Positions 16,871 through 33,100 are shown, numbered from the stretch's first letter. The stretch is DNA of 64,000 nucleotides from Syngnathus acus (GCF_901709675.1 NC_051094.1:14573501-14637500); one strand, 5' to 3'. Translations and numbers: made by a program. The notes: generated by a model from the letters alone, not told the origin.

Positions 16871-18177
16871 CCTCACACTTTTGTCGTATAAAGCTGATAA
16901 ATACAACGTGAAGACTTAGACAAACTTTGTCATTTTGTCAACACTGGGTGTACACAAAACGAAATTACGTTGCATACGGCTTTCAACAATGTAGTGGACA
17001 TACCGTCCCTTGGTTGACGACAATCGGTAAAGGTTCACGTTTGCCGCTGTTTCCCACTTTATGAGATCTCAGTCGCTTAAATTTAAGGGTTGATGGGGTT
17101 GAGGTCAACTCTAAAGTTCCTAATTTTCACCCAACCATGCATGTTAGGCCATGTTAGTAATGTTGGAACAGTACAATGTGCAATTGTGTCCACAAAGTTG
17201 TGAACATGGAATATTGGGAAAATAAATGTGTTCAACACATTTAAATGGTTATTTTCATACTAACGCCAAATGCCAGAATAAAGTTATCAAAGACCACCAA
17301 AAAAAAACTATCATGGCCTTGTGTAAAAATGCTTTCAAATAATTCACTCAGTCTACAATATGATCAAGTTTTTTTTTTTCTTTGCAATTTTATTGTGTCT
17401 TTCCAGCCACATCAATGGGGTAAGAATCTGCTGCTGTCGAGACTGCCCTCCCCCAAATCTCTTTGACGAAAAATCATCAACAAAACATAAAGGATCTGCG
17501 CAATATGCCATCACAGTGGCATCACAAATCATTTTAGTAAAAACAGTAGGAGAACAAATGTGAAAATTTGCAAAAGAATTGGCCTCACTGTCATAAAAAA
17601 AAAACTGAAAAAAGTGATAACTTAAAAGGTTTTTTATTTAAGGTTTAAATTCATTTAAAACAATTAAGTAAGATTTGTTGGAAGGGGGATTTGGGATTGG
17701 AATACTAACCAGTAGTTGTTTCTCAGCACAGGAACTTGTGGCACACTCAAATGCAGCTTTTGTATAAATCCCTGTAAAACACTACCAGATTAGACTGGAA
17801 AATACTTCTCAGTAATCCAGTGCAACTATTACCAAAATGACAATAATTTAGAGTTTGCTAAATCAGAAAACATCATCTGAAAGTTGGGGGGGGAGACAAA
17901 AACATTGAATTAATGCTGAAATTGATGTAATTGCATAATTGTGTTCTCAAATTGTGAATCTGCATTGAAAAGGGGCAGTGAAAAAGTTGACTGGGTGAAA
18001 TACAGGTCTGGTCTTGCATTTTTTTTTTGTCAGCTGGCAAGTACCCTGAGTTTCTGTGCTGGAAAACAGAGCAACATGAGCAGGTGATCGTGTGTGGAGC
18101 TCTCATAGAATACAATGGAGACCACATTAATCAATCCATTTTTTGGCTGACATTATTAAATAGCTCAGTCTGTTCAA
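16871..18177. other. rab35-gcn1 spacer with gcn1 3' UTR
   Basis: No exon recognised. A minus-strand AATAAA at 17638-17633 (TTTATT on plus), about 540 bases after the gcn1 stop, is a reasonable gcn1 poly(A) signal. The rest is AT-rich. Confidence 0.5.
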
Positions 18178-21100
18178 TCACACGAGTATGGTATCATCTA
18201 TCTCTTCATTGGAGTCTTGCTGACTGGCAATCTTCTTCAAAGAACGGCGATGACACTCTGAGAGAAGGTCGTTGCTTGCGGAGTCCAGAATGGCTGTAAT
18301 CGTCTGAAACGCACAATGTACAACAGGAGTGACTTCTTGCGTCAACTACTTGCACCATCCCTAACACGCCATATTAAGTGCCAGTGGTCTGACCTGCATG
18401 CATTCCTCTCCCTGGCGGAGTCGTAGTAGGTTGACGATGGTGTGCTCGCTCTGAGCTCTGACGCTGGTGTTCTTGTCTTTGGTGTTGTCCAACAGAGTCT
18501 TCAGCAGGGCCTTAATGTGATTCGCCTCCATGGTGGGTGCCGCGGGCTCTTTGAAGACCCACCACAGCACCCGTTCTGATACCAGCCTGATGTCACTGGA
18601 CTGGTTCTGAAGACACTGCGAGGTCACACAGACAGCAGGTGTCACAAGGAACACTACAATCCTACTACACATTTCAAACCTCAAATTCGTTATTATTGAC
18701 AATTCATACATGCTACGGGAATCCAGCAGGTTCATTAAGGAATTTTAGAACGTGTTCATAACTTGTGAAACGTAAAGATGTGCTAAGTAAAGATGGCATA
18801 GCACACAGAATTTCTTCTTAAAACTTGCATTGTACAATATGAAGGGTTAATAATTTAAGATTCCACAAGTGTAGAGTTTGTCTGAAAGGGTTATTGACAA
18901 AAATTCACATGAGGCTCAGCCTCTATGGTAGTGATTCTTATTTCTACAAATTATGTAGACACTGTAGTTTCTCCGTGTGATGAGGCATTCTAGTAAAGTG
19001 ACCTCCACATACTCCCATTATTTCGCCTATCCTCTGCTATTTACTGAAAAACTCACCTATACGCAGTGTTTGTGCTCAGGCCCAAGCAATAACAGTATAA
19101 CTTTGGTGCCATTTAGCGACAGCTTGGTGCCAAGGAAAAAATTCAAAGTGAGTTGGGATGCTTCGTTTCAAACAAAGTAGTCATTTGCAATCATCTTGGG
19201 CCTTCCATATGCAATTTTAAAAGCCTTTTGGGGCATTAATTACTCATGGATTCTTGGCTTTTGTAGCAAGGCTTGGTCAAATGGTATACCAACTCAAGTG
19301 AGAAAAGGGAAACAATATGCATATAGCATAAAGACGAAAACAAATCAAATGTAATCAAATATACAGTATAGTATATCCTGAAAATGCTTTGCAAAATTCC
19401 CCATTTCAAGACTCTTCAAGTTTACACTAAACGGCTTCTTTGTTTTTCTGGTTCGAGATCAGATTCATATGGAAATCTAAGTCATTTGAAAAGATTGCAG
19501 CATCCAGCCTATAAAAAACAGGATTATATATAAATTCCTGACTGATTATGTAGGGCATAACAAACCTTGACAAATTGTGTGATGAAGCGCTGGGAAACAT
19601 TACTGCCTCCATCCACACCGAGCTGATATCGCATCAGGAATCCCATTCCTCTTATCCCACTGCTAGAAATGGGGATCTGCAAGAGGAGCCAGGTCAAATC
19701 ATACACTACACTGGTGGTAAAGAATGTAATTAACACCCAAGATGCTTTCTATATAGCAATACAGTATCCAATATCAAGTATAATATGCAGATGAAACAAA
19801 ACATGCATAATGGGGGGAAAAAATTGCAATCCCCAATCCCATTATGACTACATAAGCACTGTAGTTAAGATTTTCTCTTTTGCCATGGCTGTAAAATGTT
19901 TCCTGAAAATAAAATACTTTTAGACTCAAACTGAACACTGTTTAAGGCAGGGGTCAACCACCTTTTTGAAGCTACTTGTTGGGTACTAGATAATGCTAAG
20001 GGCTACTAGTACCAATTTGCTCAACTTATCTTCATTAATATTAAGTCAAGTCCAATTTATTTATATAACCCTTAATCACAAAAATGTCTCAAAGGCCTTC
20101 ACATGTCCACGGTTTAGTTATTGTCGACATCCTCAGATCTTAACTTCGCAAGGGCAAGGCAAAACTCACAATACCCCTGGGGAAAACGTTATTAAATTAC
20201 GTTATTATTAATAATTAATTTTACTCATTATTGTGACTTCACACAATAACTTAACAATAACGGTCAAGACTTGTTTTATATATATATATATTTTTTTTTT
20301 TTTACAAATGAGAACTTCTAAGACATCCCTATGGAAATCACAATGTCCTACCAAACAGGCCCGTGGGCGACTCATGAGGTCCTTGTTGATGACCTTTGCT
20401 TTAAGATTTTAGAAGTTATGACAGAGTACATAAAAATTAGTAAAAACTACCCACTCTAAAAACTAATTGGATCGAACTGAATTTAAAAAAAGAACAAAAG
20501 AAAAACATCAAGCAGAAATTAAAACTAACTATGAAAAATCAGAAATTATTATAACCGTAGTTGCAAATAATATTTGTAATGCTTATTTATTTAATTAAAG
20601 AAACTAACAGGGGGGGAAAAGGGACATTTTGAACAGCAGTAAGCTAAGAGCAGAAGTCTAGTAAACTTTCTGCTCACCCTATCAGCAGTGGCGTTGTTCA
20701 AAATGGTCTCCGTCACGGTGTCGCAGTATTCCTTCCCGCACAGCTTCTCAGGCGCACACTTGACAGCTATGGCCAGCGCCAAGCTACGACCATGACGCAC
20801 CATCCAGTCGACTCCTGACATATCAGCTGCATCCGGAGAAAACCAGGTATTAGTTTTCTCAGACACCATATTACTAATAATATAGACTAGAGAAAGCCAC
20901 AGACAAGCTCCACTCCCTCACAAACAAAGAAGTCTGTCTCTAAATTGAGATGTAGCACTTCACCAATACAGTGAACCCCTGCATACTTGCAATTCACAAA
21001 TTTGTTTTATAAGAAACTAAAAATCCCAGCTTTGTGACAAACTTTGCCTTTTCCAGCAGATACTAACCCAAGACGTGCTGAAGCAACACACTCTTCAGCT

Positions 21101-24100
21101 CCTCCTCTGACAGAAAAGGGCAGAGCTCACCAATACAACCAGCTGAAGCCATCCGAGTTGCATCCTATTTGTGCAAGCGCGCACAGAGATGAGAGAGCAG
21201 ACAGACAGAAACAAGAATGTATTGACTTCTTTTTTTAATCAAACAATGCATTATGCTTAAATAAATGATTCAAAAGGAAATCATATTCAATCTTCAATCT
21301 ATTTTTGTTGCACACCACACACAGAGGTAGACCTTACATGTTGGCATGCACGGAGAGACGTCGAAGTGACGTGGCCCCCCAAAATTGTTGAGGTCCAGGC
21401 CTTGCGTGCTATGCATCAACTACTTCAAATTTCTTTGAGACTTGAACAGTACCCCTGCAGTTTCTAAGCCCAAGATGAGAGACTGCTGCCCTATTTGCTT
21501 AAAACCACCTTTGATTCAAACCACATTGTCTACCACAGACGTCCGCTTCATCACAGTGCTCACAGGAAAAATACTAATACCACAAAACACTGTTTGGGAA
21601 AGCTTTGACAGTTACACTTCATTTAACTGAATTGTTAAATTAGAAGGCAAAGGCTTTTCACTCAAGGAAATCTTCTCAACCTTGTTAAATGCTTCAAGTT
21701 ACACGCCCAAACGTCATACCTCGTCATGTCCCAGCATGCCTAGTAATGTGGTGGTGATGTTCTTGCGGATGTTTGGGTCTACCTTTGACCCAGCCCCTTG
21801 AATGACGAACCTTAGAGCTTGTAGCATTGTCTCCCTGTCAAAGACAAAGTGTGATAACAAATGTAAAACATAACACCAAAACAATATAATCACACACTGC
21901 TGGTAATAGTTGTATTTGTGTGTGAGAAATTAAATGCAGTGCCATTGTGCCACAAAACACGCAAAGAAATTTACAGACTAAATAGTAATCCCACTAGAAA
22001 ATACATATACATACTACATCATATATACATATTACATGTACATAAGTATATGCATATGTACATATAAACATGTACACATGTAAATACATGTGTATAAACA
22101 CACGAGCATTTAAGATCGCTGATTTAAATTTGCTGTTGACCAATGGAATTAAGTAAAACGTGCCGTGGCTTGACAAGCTACAGTGACTGTGACTACAGTT
22201 TCCATGTGCCATTTTGTCCTTTTTGTTGTTGCAATTATAATTTTTAAAAAAAAGCAACAGAACCTATAATTACATAACAGCCGGCGACAGTGTAGCTGTG
22301 CCACCTGGTGGTGAAGTTAAGGAACACATTTACCCTTCATCTTCTACAAAAATGACAGTCACCTCATGTTGTGATCCCAAGTATTCTTATGAACATAATT
22401 ATGATAGACAAAAATGTTCCTGAGCAGACAGGGCGAATTACTATACCACACATACAAAGTATCCTGGTGGAGTACAATAATGCATAATCACATGTACAGT
22501 AACTTGGAAGCAAACTAATTTCTCAGTCAGAACTTATCGTCACATAGAGATCAATGAATACTTAAGTAACCGTAATCTCCAACGAGTGCACCCACCTGAC
22601 TCCAGAGTCCTCTGCGTTGCGAATGGCAGCGAGTTGCTCTATAAAAAGTGGGTCAACCTTGGTGTGGATGGAAACCAGTTGGCCAAGAGCTTCAGCGGCC
22701 CTCAACCTCACCGCACGGCTCGAGTCTTGCAGGGCTTTTAGGAAGGTGGTCTGCAGCTGTGGCAGGAAGGGCTTCAGAGCAATACCCACCTGCAAGGTGC
22801 AGCATCACATGCATGAGTGAAACTTTGCATCTCCATCTCTAAGAAATTTTGATATCGAAGAAGAGAACCTTTTAACAGACCTTTGCTAACAGAAGAGTAA
22901 GAGTCTCCAACAGAGCTGTCTTCACTGTCCAGGCAAAGCGGTCACCCAAGATACGAATAAGGGGGCCAGTGATGTTGACCACAGAGGGCCGCAGCGCTTC
23001 GGGGGATGTCAATTTAATAACTCCTCCTAAGGCTTTGGCTGCTTCTTCCTTCTGCTCAGGGCTACCAGTAAGGACGCCTTCTCTCAAGACAGGCAGAATG
23101 CAAGTAACACCCTGGCAAGCACAAAGATGAGTGAGAGTAGGTTCTATTTTCCACATTCCAATTGTGAAATAGAAACTTCTTACCTTTTTGGGCAGACAGA
23201 AACCAGGTAAGTGTTGACCTTTTACATCAGCAGCTGCTGATCTAACGTCTCGATGAAGATCATCAATTAGAGCCAGCTGGCTGCTTGCATCCAGTTTCTT
23301 GGGAGAGAAAAAAAAAACAGTCAGATCATGACTCCAGAAGCAGAATATATTGGAAACACCCGTTCACATGAACGCACCTTTGTGATGGAGTTGATTGTGT
23401 CCCAACTCTGAGACAGAACGTCTGTGTTGGTGTCATTAAGGAGGTGGATGAGGCCTGACAGCAGGTTGCGTGTATGAGCACTATAGTCCAGGCGGGTGCG
23501 GGCAAAGTAGGCATTGAGGATGGTAACAGCGGCCTGTCTGAGGCCAGCGTCTGAGTTTCGAGTTGCCTCCAACAGATCATCAATAATGATGCGTTGGCCC
23601 ACTTCATCGTCCACGGAGAGGATCACTGTTTGACAACTGCATAATTCCTGATGCAAATAACATTCATCAGCAGCGTAAAAAAAAGCAACAGCATCACCAG
23701 ATGCGTTACCTGAGGTTCATCCTCTGTTCCTAGTTTTCCTTTAAGTGAGGAGAGAAGGGCAGGGAGAATGACGCCGAGGTGTCGGGTCAGGGCATCACCA
23801 GCCACAGCTGACAGGAAGGCCAACACACGAGTGTTGACAGGAGGAGCGGTCAGCTGGGAGAACAGGATTTGGTTTCATTAGTCACATTATTCCACTTCTT
23901 ATGGCGATTGTTGTCATCAACTGCTACCTTTGGCACCAAATAGGGCAGCACCGATCGACTCTTCACTGCCATGACTTGTTTCAAGCCATCCAAAGCAAAC
24001 TCTGCTGTGTCCTCATCATCCTGAGAAAATAATTTAGCAGAGCTTGAGTTGGGAGGAAAAAAAAACCCACGACAACACACAAACAAAACAAAACAAACAA

Positions 24101-27100
24101 AAAAAACAACCCATGGCAAGTCTACTGTTAATGTTGCATAGAATGTTTCCATCGTTTTCGAACTTACAAGTTGTTTCAGCAGAGTAGGCAGGATGTCATC
24201 CAGTGCCTGGTGACCAATGGTTACATGGAGCTGCTCAAATGTTTTGGCTGCAGCCTCTCTGACTTCTTCCAGTGGGTCGCACAGAGCCTTCCTTACAGTG
24301 GGGACCAGAGACTCGGAGAAGACCAGGACCTATGGAACAATACCATACGTTCGGTGATTTAATAGTGATGATCTGCTTGACCCATGATGAGGAAAATGCA
24401 TTTATTTGTATGACTGACGGCATCTTTGCTGGTGGACTTCATGATCTCACTGAGGCCAATGCAGACGCCCTGCCTTTCATCACTCTTGTCAGAACGCAGA
24501 CCCTGTTCCAGAATGGGAATAATCTCTGGAAGAATCTTCTCACCCAGCTTTCTCACTAGATCACCCAGTGTCCGGGCAGCGATCTGAAAGCACACACACA
24601 TGCAGTGATTAAAAATAATAATAATCAGGAGGTGGTTTTTGGGTGGGAAAAAAAAGGAAGAAAAACAAAAACAAAAGGCAAATAACCATCAGGTACATAC
24701 AGTTCTCTTGTCAGGGCAGGTGGAGGCCAAGAAGCCGAGCAGGAGGCTGAAGAGGGTCGGGAGGATTTCTCGAAGGGTTCGCGGTGTGTTGGTCACAACT
24801 ATCTTCCACACGTGAAGAGATGCCTGGCGAACTACCAGCTGGGTATCCGAACGTCCCATATAGAGGCCGGAAAGAACCCGGTTACGCCGCTCAGCGCCGA
24901 GTGCTGAAATGATGGCCTAGAAGAGTGACAATTCAAGTTAGCCACTGGCAAAAACATCAAATGTTAAAAGATAGAGATTTTGATGTACAACACAATGGGA
25001 TACGCTGATCCTATCAGAAGTAATTTCCTGGTTAAAATACATGTTCATACTTTATTTGATGCGGCAGTTCCAAAATTGTCATCCTCTGATGCAGTCTCTG
25101 TGGTCATCTTTCCTGTCACGCCAGAGATATGGAATAGCAGATCTCCAAGCAGCTGGACGGAACTGAACCTGTTGAGCAACACAAACATGGGCGTGCAGTT
25201 ATTCAAGCTACGTCTACCCAATCTTTAAATACTTTGAGAGAAAGTCTTGCTGACCTGATTCTCCAGAGGTCATCAAACAGCCCCTGCTCTAGTTCAGGAA
25301 GCAAAAGTGCAATTGCAGTCTCTGCATACATGCTGACGATACACTGGCCAGCTCGTAGCGCAGTGTCTCTCACATATTCATTTTCATCAGCCAGAGCCTA
25401 GTGAATCACATCACAAAAGTTAAGACAATTTAGTCAAATAAAACGCTAAAAGTATTGTGCAAAGACCGAATCTGTATTTGCATTGAAAAAAAAACAAAAA
25501 ATCTATATACAGGCATATAGTGAGGTTAAGGAGTAAAGGTTTTACAGATGGCATTGCAGAATTAAAAAGGACTCAATGATTATTGTATTAACTATGTTAC
25601 TATGTTATGTCGAAGTATTGCAGGTGATAGGGTCATTCTTATTGGGTTTTGAATAGAAAAAAAAACTTGTTAGTTTACAAAAACCATGTTGCATGGGGGG
25701 GTGTCAGACATGGGATTCAATAAACTTCGACATGTCGGGAAAACCTCTTTTGCACAACATCAATAAGTGTTGTTCTAGGATGAATCGTCATTTACTTGAA
25801 CAAAATGAAGCCACACTTTTGATCGGAGCTCTGTGCATGTGTGCGCACTTAATTGAATTAAGGTGGGTACTTCTTTGGGTTGATGGACAAGGAACCGAAA
25901 GGAGGAACTGGAATTTTGAAATGAGAACGATTCCAGGAGAACAGGAACGTTAGTCCTGGTTTCAATCGATTTTTCACACTCTATGCCCAACTGTAGTCAT
26001 CACACAACTAGAACAATGTGATGACCAATCTTAACATTCCAACCAGAGGGGCAATTACCTTTAGAATACAGGGGATGATGGGCCCGACATAGGGAGTGAA
26101 TTTGTCTCCAAATGTGAGAGGCAGGTAGATGAACATCATGATGTAGCCATCTCTGACATGGGAGGCTATATCCACTTTACTAGCTGTCTGCACCACATCT
26201 GGCATCAATTTGTCCAGCTTCTCGACTCCAAGCCCGGCCATCACCTCAGCCAGTCCTGAATACACCAGAAATGGAACTCTGTCAGATATTTGATTCGTTT
26301 GATTTCGAACGACAGAAATGCTAAGCAAGGTTAGTGACCTTGAGCTGCCCCAGAACGATCTACTGAGCTCTGCTCAGAGGCCAGCGTCTCCATGAGCCAC
26401 GGCAGAAGGTCGTCAAAGCAGGATTCACCCATTCCCTTTACCATGGCTCCCAGGGCTTTGGCTGACACTGTACGCACCTGAAGAGAAGCAGCTACTGCAT
26501 CAGTTTCACACACACACATACACTGCTGTTATTTGTTGTTCATCAATCCCACCTCAGGCACTGGGTCCAATAAAGACGTTTTCAGTCCAGGAATGACACT
26601 TGGCAGGTACGGTGACAGATCCTATTGCCCAACATAAACATTCCACAGATTGATCCATAGAATATGATGCAGACAAGCTTAAATTGTATAGCGATAAACA
26701 ATACCTTCTGGTCGGTAAGGGAGTACATATTGCCAATAATTTGAGCAGCCATTTTGCGAGTGTCAGTGGAACGATCCTGGAAGGCTCTCTGGACAATAGG
26801 CATGATCAAGGCAAGGGAGGGGGCATCAATGAAATGGACAAACTTGGTGTCCAGAAGAGTTTGAAGACATGTTTGCGTTCTTTGGGATGGATCAGTAAGA
26901 GCATCCAGTAGGATGGGCGTTATAGCTGGGAAAGGGATCATGAATGAAAAGTCATTATGAATGAGATGTTACAACATACCACTGACAGCTCTACCTATCA
27001 ACCTCGAGAGATGGGAGACCTCAACAAAAATAATTGTCACCCCCCCTCTTAAAGCACATAAGGGGACACTCAGGACAGTACTTTGATTTTTTATAAGCAC

Positions 27101-30100
27101 TTGTACTGTGAAATATGTTGTGAGCTTTTAAGGCATTTTTCTGGACCAGGAAGCCACCAAGTGGCACACCTTGGGACCAGATGCTGAATTTGAAAGAGCA
27201 CTGGACTTTGGCTAAAGGAAGTTAAGAGGAAATTCATTTGAGAGAAGTTTTTGATTGAAACCAAAGAACCCAAAAGTGTCCTTTATCCTTGGTGAGCACA
27301 CTTAAACTCCACACAGAACGGCTCCAAGATGGAAGTGGACTTGTGTTTTGCATGACTAAACACATAAATCAGCGTTGGAAGTAAATAAATTATCTTAATT
27401 TGATACAGCAAAAAAGTAACACTTAAGTAATGTGCCAAGCCGAGTAAACTGTTGAGCATTCTAAATCATCTAGTCTTGAGGATTGCAGAACTAGCTGCTG
27501 TAAATGTGTTTGTATATTTCAAAGCGTACAAAAAACAACAACACCCTTCTTACCGAGAATTTCAGGGTTACGGATGACTGAGCCAATTTGTCTAAGAGCC
27601 TGTTGACCAGCTTTTTGCACCTTCACATGAGAGTCAGTCAACACTTCGGTCAGTTTGGGGACAATGCTTGGCAGACAGGAAGATAACTGCTTAGGTGCAC
27701 AGAAAGCCATGGCACCAAGTAACTCCACAGAGCCTTGAAAAGCACAATTGGACGATTAGATGTTGGAAAATGCAGATTGTTTCAATACACTCAAGGGCTT
27801 GTTTTTGTGTGTTGTCTGTGCAGACCTGCTTTAGTCCGCCACGATTCCTCTTCGAGGGCCACTAGCAGAGAAGGTAGAACTAGTTTCACACCGTGTGCAC
27901 TCAGGTTTCTCATCACTGCCTTCGCACAGTCATCAGCAGCCTGGTGCAGTGAGGAAAGAACCATTAAGTCACAAAACTCTGTGGATTTGTTTGGGAAACT
28001 GATTTGTTGTTAAAAGGAAATAAATAAAAAATACATTAAAAAACCCTACTTTAGGAATTGATTTTCTTGCTCACCTCTCTTACATACTGATTTCCATCTC
28101 CAAAGCAGAGCAGGAGGTGTGGCAGCACATGGACAACATATGGCTCAAACAGTTTGCCCAACATGTTGCACAGCATCTCAAACGCAAAAAGTGCCCCTGG
28201 AAGAGAACAAATGTTAATATTCTAAAGGTGCAACCACTAATCGATTAATTAACTAAAAGAAAAACAAAGTAATCAACTAGCATTTTGATAATCGATTAAT
28301 TGGTTTGACTTTAATGAAGTGGTTCTTAAATTTGTTGGAGGCAATGAACCCCACACGATCAAGTTCCGCTAATTTGTTTTCTATTCAAATCAGATTTTTC
28401 CAGATTGTGTAGTCTACTTATTACACATGGATAATGCAGAAGAAGTCGCACAGAAGTAAAATGTTGAAGATAGTTTCTCTTTTTAGAGAATGGCAAACAG
28501 ACAGACAATCTTGTGTGCTTTTTGTGCTATATGGAGTTTTAGTGGGGTTGAGGTCCAGTAGCTTGTCGAGAGTTTAATTCTTTGGTGAGTGATTACTCAC
28601 CTTCCCTCCGTCTGAAGTTTTTCTTGTCCTGAATGGCATCAGTCAGCGTTGCCATGATCTCCTGCTGCTTGAGAGCCAGGATACCGAGCCCTTTGACCAG
28701 GCCGGCGAGCCCATAGGCGGCTCCCTTCCTCTCAGCATACTTGTCACTCTCCAGCAGCAGTTGCAGCAGATTCCTTACAATCCCTGCCGCATCTTCTTTG
28801 ATGGCAGGCACTAAAGGTGGCAAACAGCTGGCCACTGACTCTTGAACCTGCACAACAAAGACCGCAAAACCGTTATATCTAGGAACACAAAATGACTCCT
28901 TTATTGTCGCAAAGGTTCAATAACAATTGATCTTTTTCTTCTATTGATTTGTGTTATAAAGTGTTGAAAATCGGTGAACAATTCAGATAACAAAAAAGTC
29001 TGAACGAAAGCACACTTGTTCGCAATTCATTCTTTGTTTCAAGTTGTTGAAGACGCATTCCAGTGGGATAAAAGCTTATCTGTGTGACGTAAAAAGTCTC
29101 ACCGTCACTTGTCTTTTGAATAATACTAAATCTAAGCAACAAACACAAAACAAAAATCATTAAAACTATTAAGAGTTTTTAGCCAACGTTTCTTACCTGT
29201 TGAGCTGGTGTAGAAAGCGCTGTAATGAGCTTGGCCACTATAGGTTTGACCTTTGGGTCATCTTTATCCAGATGTTTGGCCAAGGAGCCCATAAGAATGA
29301 CCACACTTTGACGGACAGCATCGTAGTTGGCATCCTGGGGGGCATTCTTCAGAAATTCCTCAAACACTGGCAGCAGGGAGCTAACATTGTCCTATAACAC
29401 ACATGACATTCAGAGAGACCTGTGAACTTTTGAAAATTTAAACACAAATGATTGTATGATATCACATGCATTGAAAACCACAGGGAACGGTAAAAAAAAA
29501 AAAAAAAAAAAAAAAAAGAGGCGAGCCTCACCTTTCCATGTGTGTTGAGGGCTGAGAGGGCTGCTTCCAACATGCAGCGCCGCACCTCAGTGTGACGGTC
29601 GTTCAGAGCATCAGGAACAAAGAAGAGGAAGAGGGGAGTCACCTGTGATTCGTCCAAGTACTGGGCCAGCTTGTTCAGAGTGAGAGCAATGCCAGACCTA
29701 GAGACATGAATGACAAACAAGTGCTAAATGAATGAGTGAACTGAGTTGAACTTTTTGATTTCGCCACATTGGATCTATACAATGGTGAGCTGATTTTTTT
29801 TCTTCTCCCTCTCATACCTTGCTTCCCATTGATCCGGTGGAGATTCGGAGACGATTCTGCCCAATGTATCCAGCACAGGGGGTGGCCTCTTTAATAAAGA
29901 TGAGGATAAATACATGTTTGTTTGCTTTGGTTGTTGGTCTTGTTTAGATAATTGGTATAGTTTATGTAGTCTCTTACATAAAGTTTTTTGTGGTAGAGCT
30001 CCGTTAGCTGTCCAAGAACAGGGGCAGATTGCTCTCTATAGTGAGAAACTGCACTTGACAGTGCTTCAGCAGCAGCGGAACGAACGGCCTCTTCATGGTG

Positions 30101-33100
30101 AGTGATGTCTCCAATGAGTAGGGAGCAGAGCTCTGGGACCAACTCCAGATCAAGAGACTCCCAGAGTCTAAGACGACCAAAGAAATTACTTATCTTTGTT
30201 TTCACAAAATTGTCCACTTAAAACAATAAAATACTTGTTTTTACTGCAATTGACATACCACTTAGTAATGACTGCTTTCGCTAGTAAACACATGTAAGTA
30301 TCATACTATGACCCCAAAAAAAATTAACGTCAGGATTCTAAAGACAAACAGAAAAATGACACACATAACTCAGAGTACATACTTTTCAGCAAAAGCCCGT
30401 CCCTCTTCTTCAACATCAAACCTAGCGACCCAGAGCCTGCGCAGCAAACTCAGTCCACTTTGCTCTGTGGGGTCTGTCGACAAAGCAAACTCCATCTCTG
30501 ACAGTCCCTGCACAACGGCGTCAGAAAAATAAAATAAACAAACAAACAGGAAAAACTATAAAGATTAGTTTGCATTCAATTTTGTCCAATTCTTGTGGGC
30601 TTCTTGGTGAATAATTGAACTTCTTCACAAGGAAATAAGGCAAAGAGCAAACTTAAAATGGAATGGGGTTATTTGACACTCACTCTGAGAGCTGCATCAC
30701 GGACAGAGAAGCAAGGTGAAAGGAGGGCGTTGAGCAGGACATCTATTTCTGACTGCTCTGCTACTGTGCAGCCCTCACCTCCTCCAGCACTGCTACAAAG
30801 TGCTGTTAGACACTGAGATGCCAAAACCTAATACAAAAGTTGGAATTGCTTGTCAAACAACTGCACAGTCCACAACTACATCGATACAGAAAAGAATGCT
30901 ATCATCACATTTGGCTCAAAATATTGAAGAAATTACAACTCATGTACACAAAGGTTTACACACACTCAACTATAATGATGTACAACACATTCTACATTCA
31001 TATAGAGACTGTGTTTTGTTCAGTGGCTGTTTTGCGATCATTTTGTTTGAAAGATTTTTGTCTGAAGTCAAAGACTTAACTAAAATGGCTTGCTGTTTAT
31101 GCCTAAAGCAGTGGTTCTTAACCTGGGTTCGATCGAACCCGAGGGGTCCGATGAGTCGGTCTCGGGGGTTCAACAGAGCCTCCACTGAGGAGGTCCGAAC
31201 AAACCTGATTTATTGTGTAAATTCTAATTTGCCCGTATGTAATTTGTTGTGAGTTCATGCATTGTGTTGGTTTTGTTCTTTGAACAAGATGATGTCCATG
31301 CACGGCTCATTTTGTGCACCAGTAAAAAAAACATTTAGGTCTTGAATTTAAAAACAAATATATTTTTCACTAATGAGGGGTTCGGTGACTGCGCAAATGA
31401 AACTGATGGGGTTTGGTACCTCCAACAAGGTTAAGAACCACTGGCCTAAAGCAAGCCGCAGTACTATATTGAGTTTCTAATAGCTACAGCCACCTGTGGC
31501 TGAAAAAATAAATAGCAAACTCTCTTTTCTTCCTGTGCACGTTTTGTTTTTTTGGGACTTACGTACTCTGAAAAATTGCGGGTGGGGACAATCTCTTCTG
31601 AGCAAATATAGAATCCATTATGGCAAAATAATAGCTTCCGGTCATGACAGTGAGCTAACACGAGAAGGTGCTTGGTGTCGTATCCACAGAAAGAGCACAG
31701 GAAGTTCAAACCCGATTCAAGTGTGAAAATTATTTTACAACATACCCATTGTAAACAGCTAATGTTAATCTGCTATTTATAAAATGGGTGATTCATGAAC
31801 GGTCAAATGGAAAGGCTACTGTAAAGACATTTGGGGGCAAAATCCTGCAGAGTTCAGTTTTAACTTGTAAAAACTCTCTTCGAGTACACTAATCAGGCAT
31901 AAGGACAATGCTTGGATTGGCAAAGTTTACCTGAAGTCTTGGTGCGGCAGTGGAAATAATTCTGGTCAGCAGTATCAGCATGTCAACACGTGGAAGCAGC
32001 TCAGGGCCATTCTGAGACGGTATAAAAAAATCAAAGTAGTCTTGCCAAATTTGTAAGCAAGAACAACGAAATAAGATGGGTTGAATTTCAGTACGAAAAG
32101 CAAACTGTACCTCATCTATAACGGTTGACTCATCTGTCTGAGCCCGTAGGTGACAATGCTCATGGATGATTTGCAAAGATCTAGTCATTCTGCTCTCGGC
32201 CTCGTCTGTACTGCCTGAGGACTCTCTGAGAGTGGCGTTAAGGAAAGGAAAGCAGAAGCAAAAAGCAGGGGCAGGTAGTGGGCTCACACCTGGAAGAGAA
32301 AAATATATAAAACAATAAAAAGATGATACAAATCCCATGAAGTATTTTCATTCAGTTACTGTTTTGGTTTGTAACATCATGGAAAACGGGCAAAAATGCT
32401 CATCATTGTTTTTCGAAGTAAACGCAAATGTTTTGTTATGATTGAACACAAATATAATCTGCCTGTTTTCATGGACGCATTTCTGATTTGGATTTGACAG
32501 AGAATGATGACTCTCCTTACCACTAATCTTGCCAGCTTTCTGAGGGACAGTGTGCTGATGTAGCAGATGTACAGTGCGGGCAACTGCTTTGTCCAGGTCC
32601 TCCTGCTCCCAGGCTGCATCCAGTTCACACTCTGGCTTCAGCAATCGTAAAGTCACATGTCCCACAAGAGCACCTTGAGAAAAGCATGAATTGCAATACA
32701 GTGGTCTGAAATTGAACAGCTGCGTCTACGGCTACAACTATGAAGCAGGTCGGGTACCGAGATGATGGAGGTGATGGGGTATGAGGTACTCTCCGATGTC
32801 CAAGAAGATCTGCTGGATGCGTGGAGCAGCCAGAGGTGAGTGCAACAGAGGCAACAAAACCTGGAGGACTGATGGTAGCTCTCTGGTCATCTGAGCTGGT
32901 CTCTCTTTTAGAGCAGCTGCTAGGAGACCCACCACACTTTGAAACTCTTCATCGAGCTGGACAAAATGACAACCATGTCAAAAGTCAACAAGGTTAGAAG
33001 AATAAAAGTCACGTAACTGCTTTGTTTTCTTACCCCTTGAAGTCTTTTGCGAATAGAATGCTCTTTCACACGTTGCAATTCAATCATTTCCTTCTGTTTG

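Noticed and set aside
30800-31252. 150-codon plus-strand frame in gcn1
   Set aside because: It overlaps a gcn1 exon in antisense and the hAT MITE; no protein-like composition.
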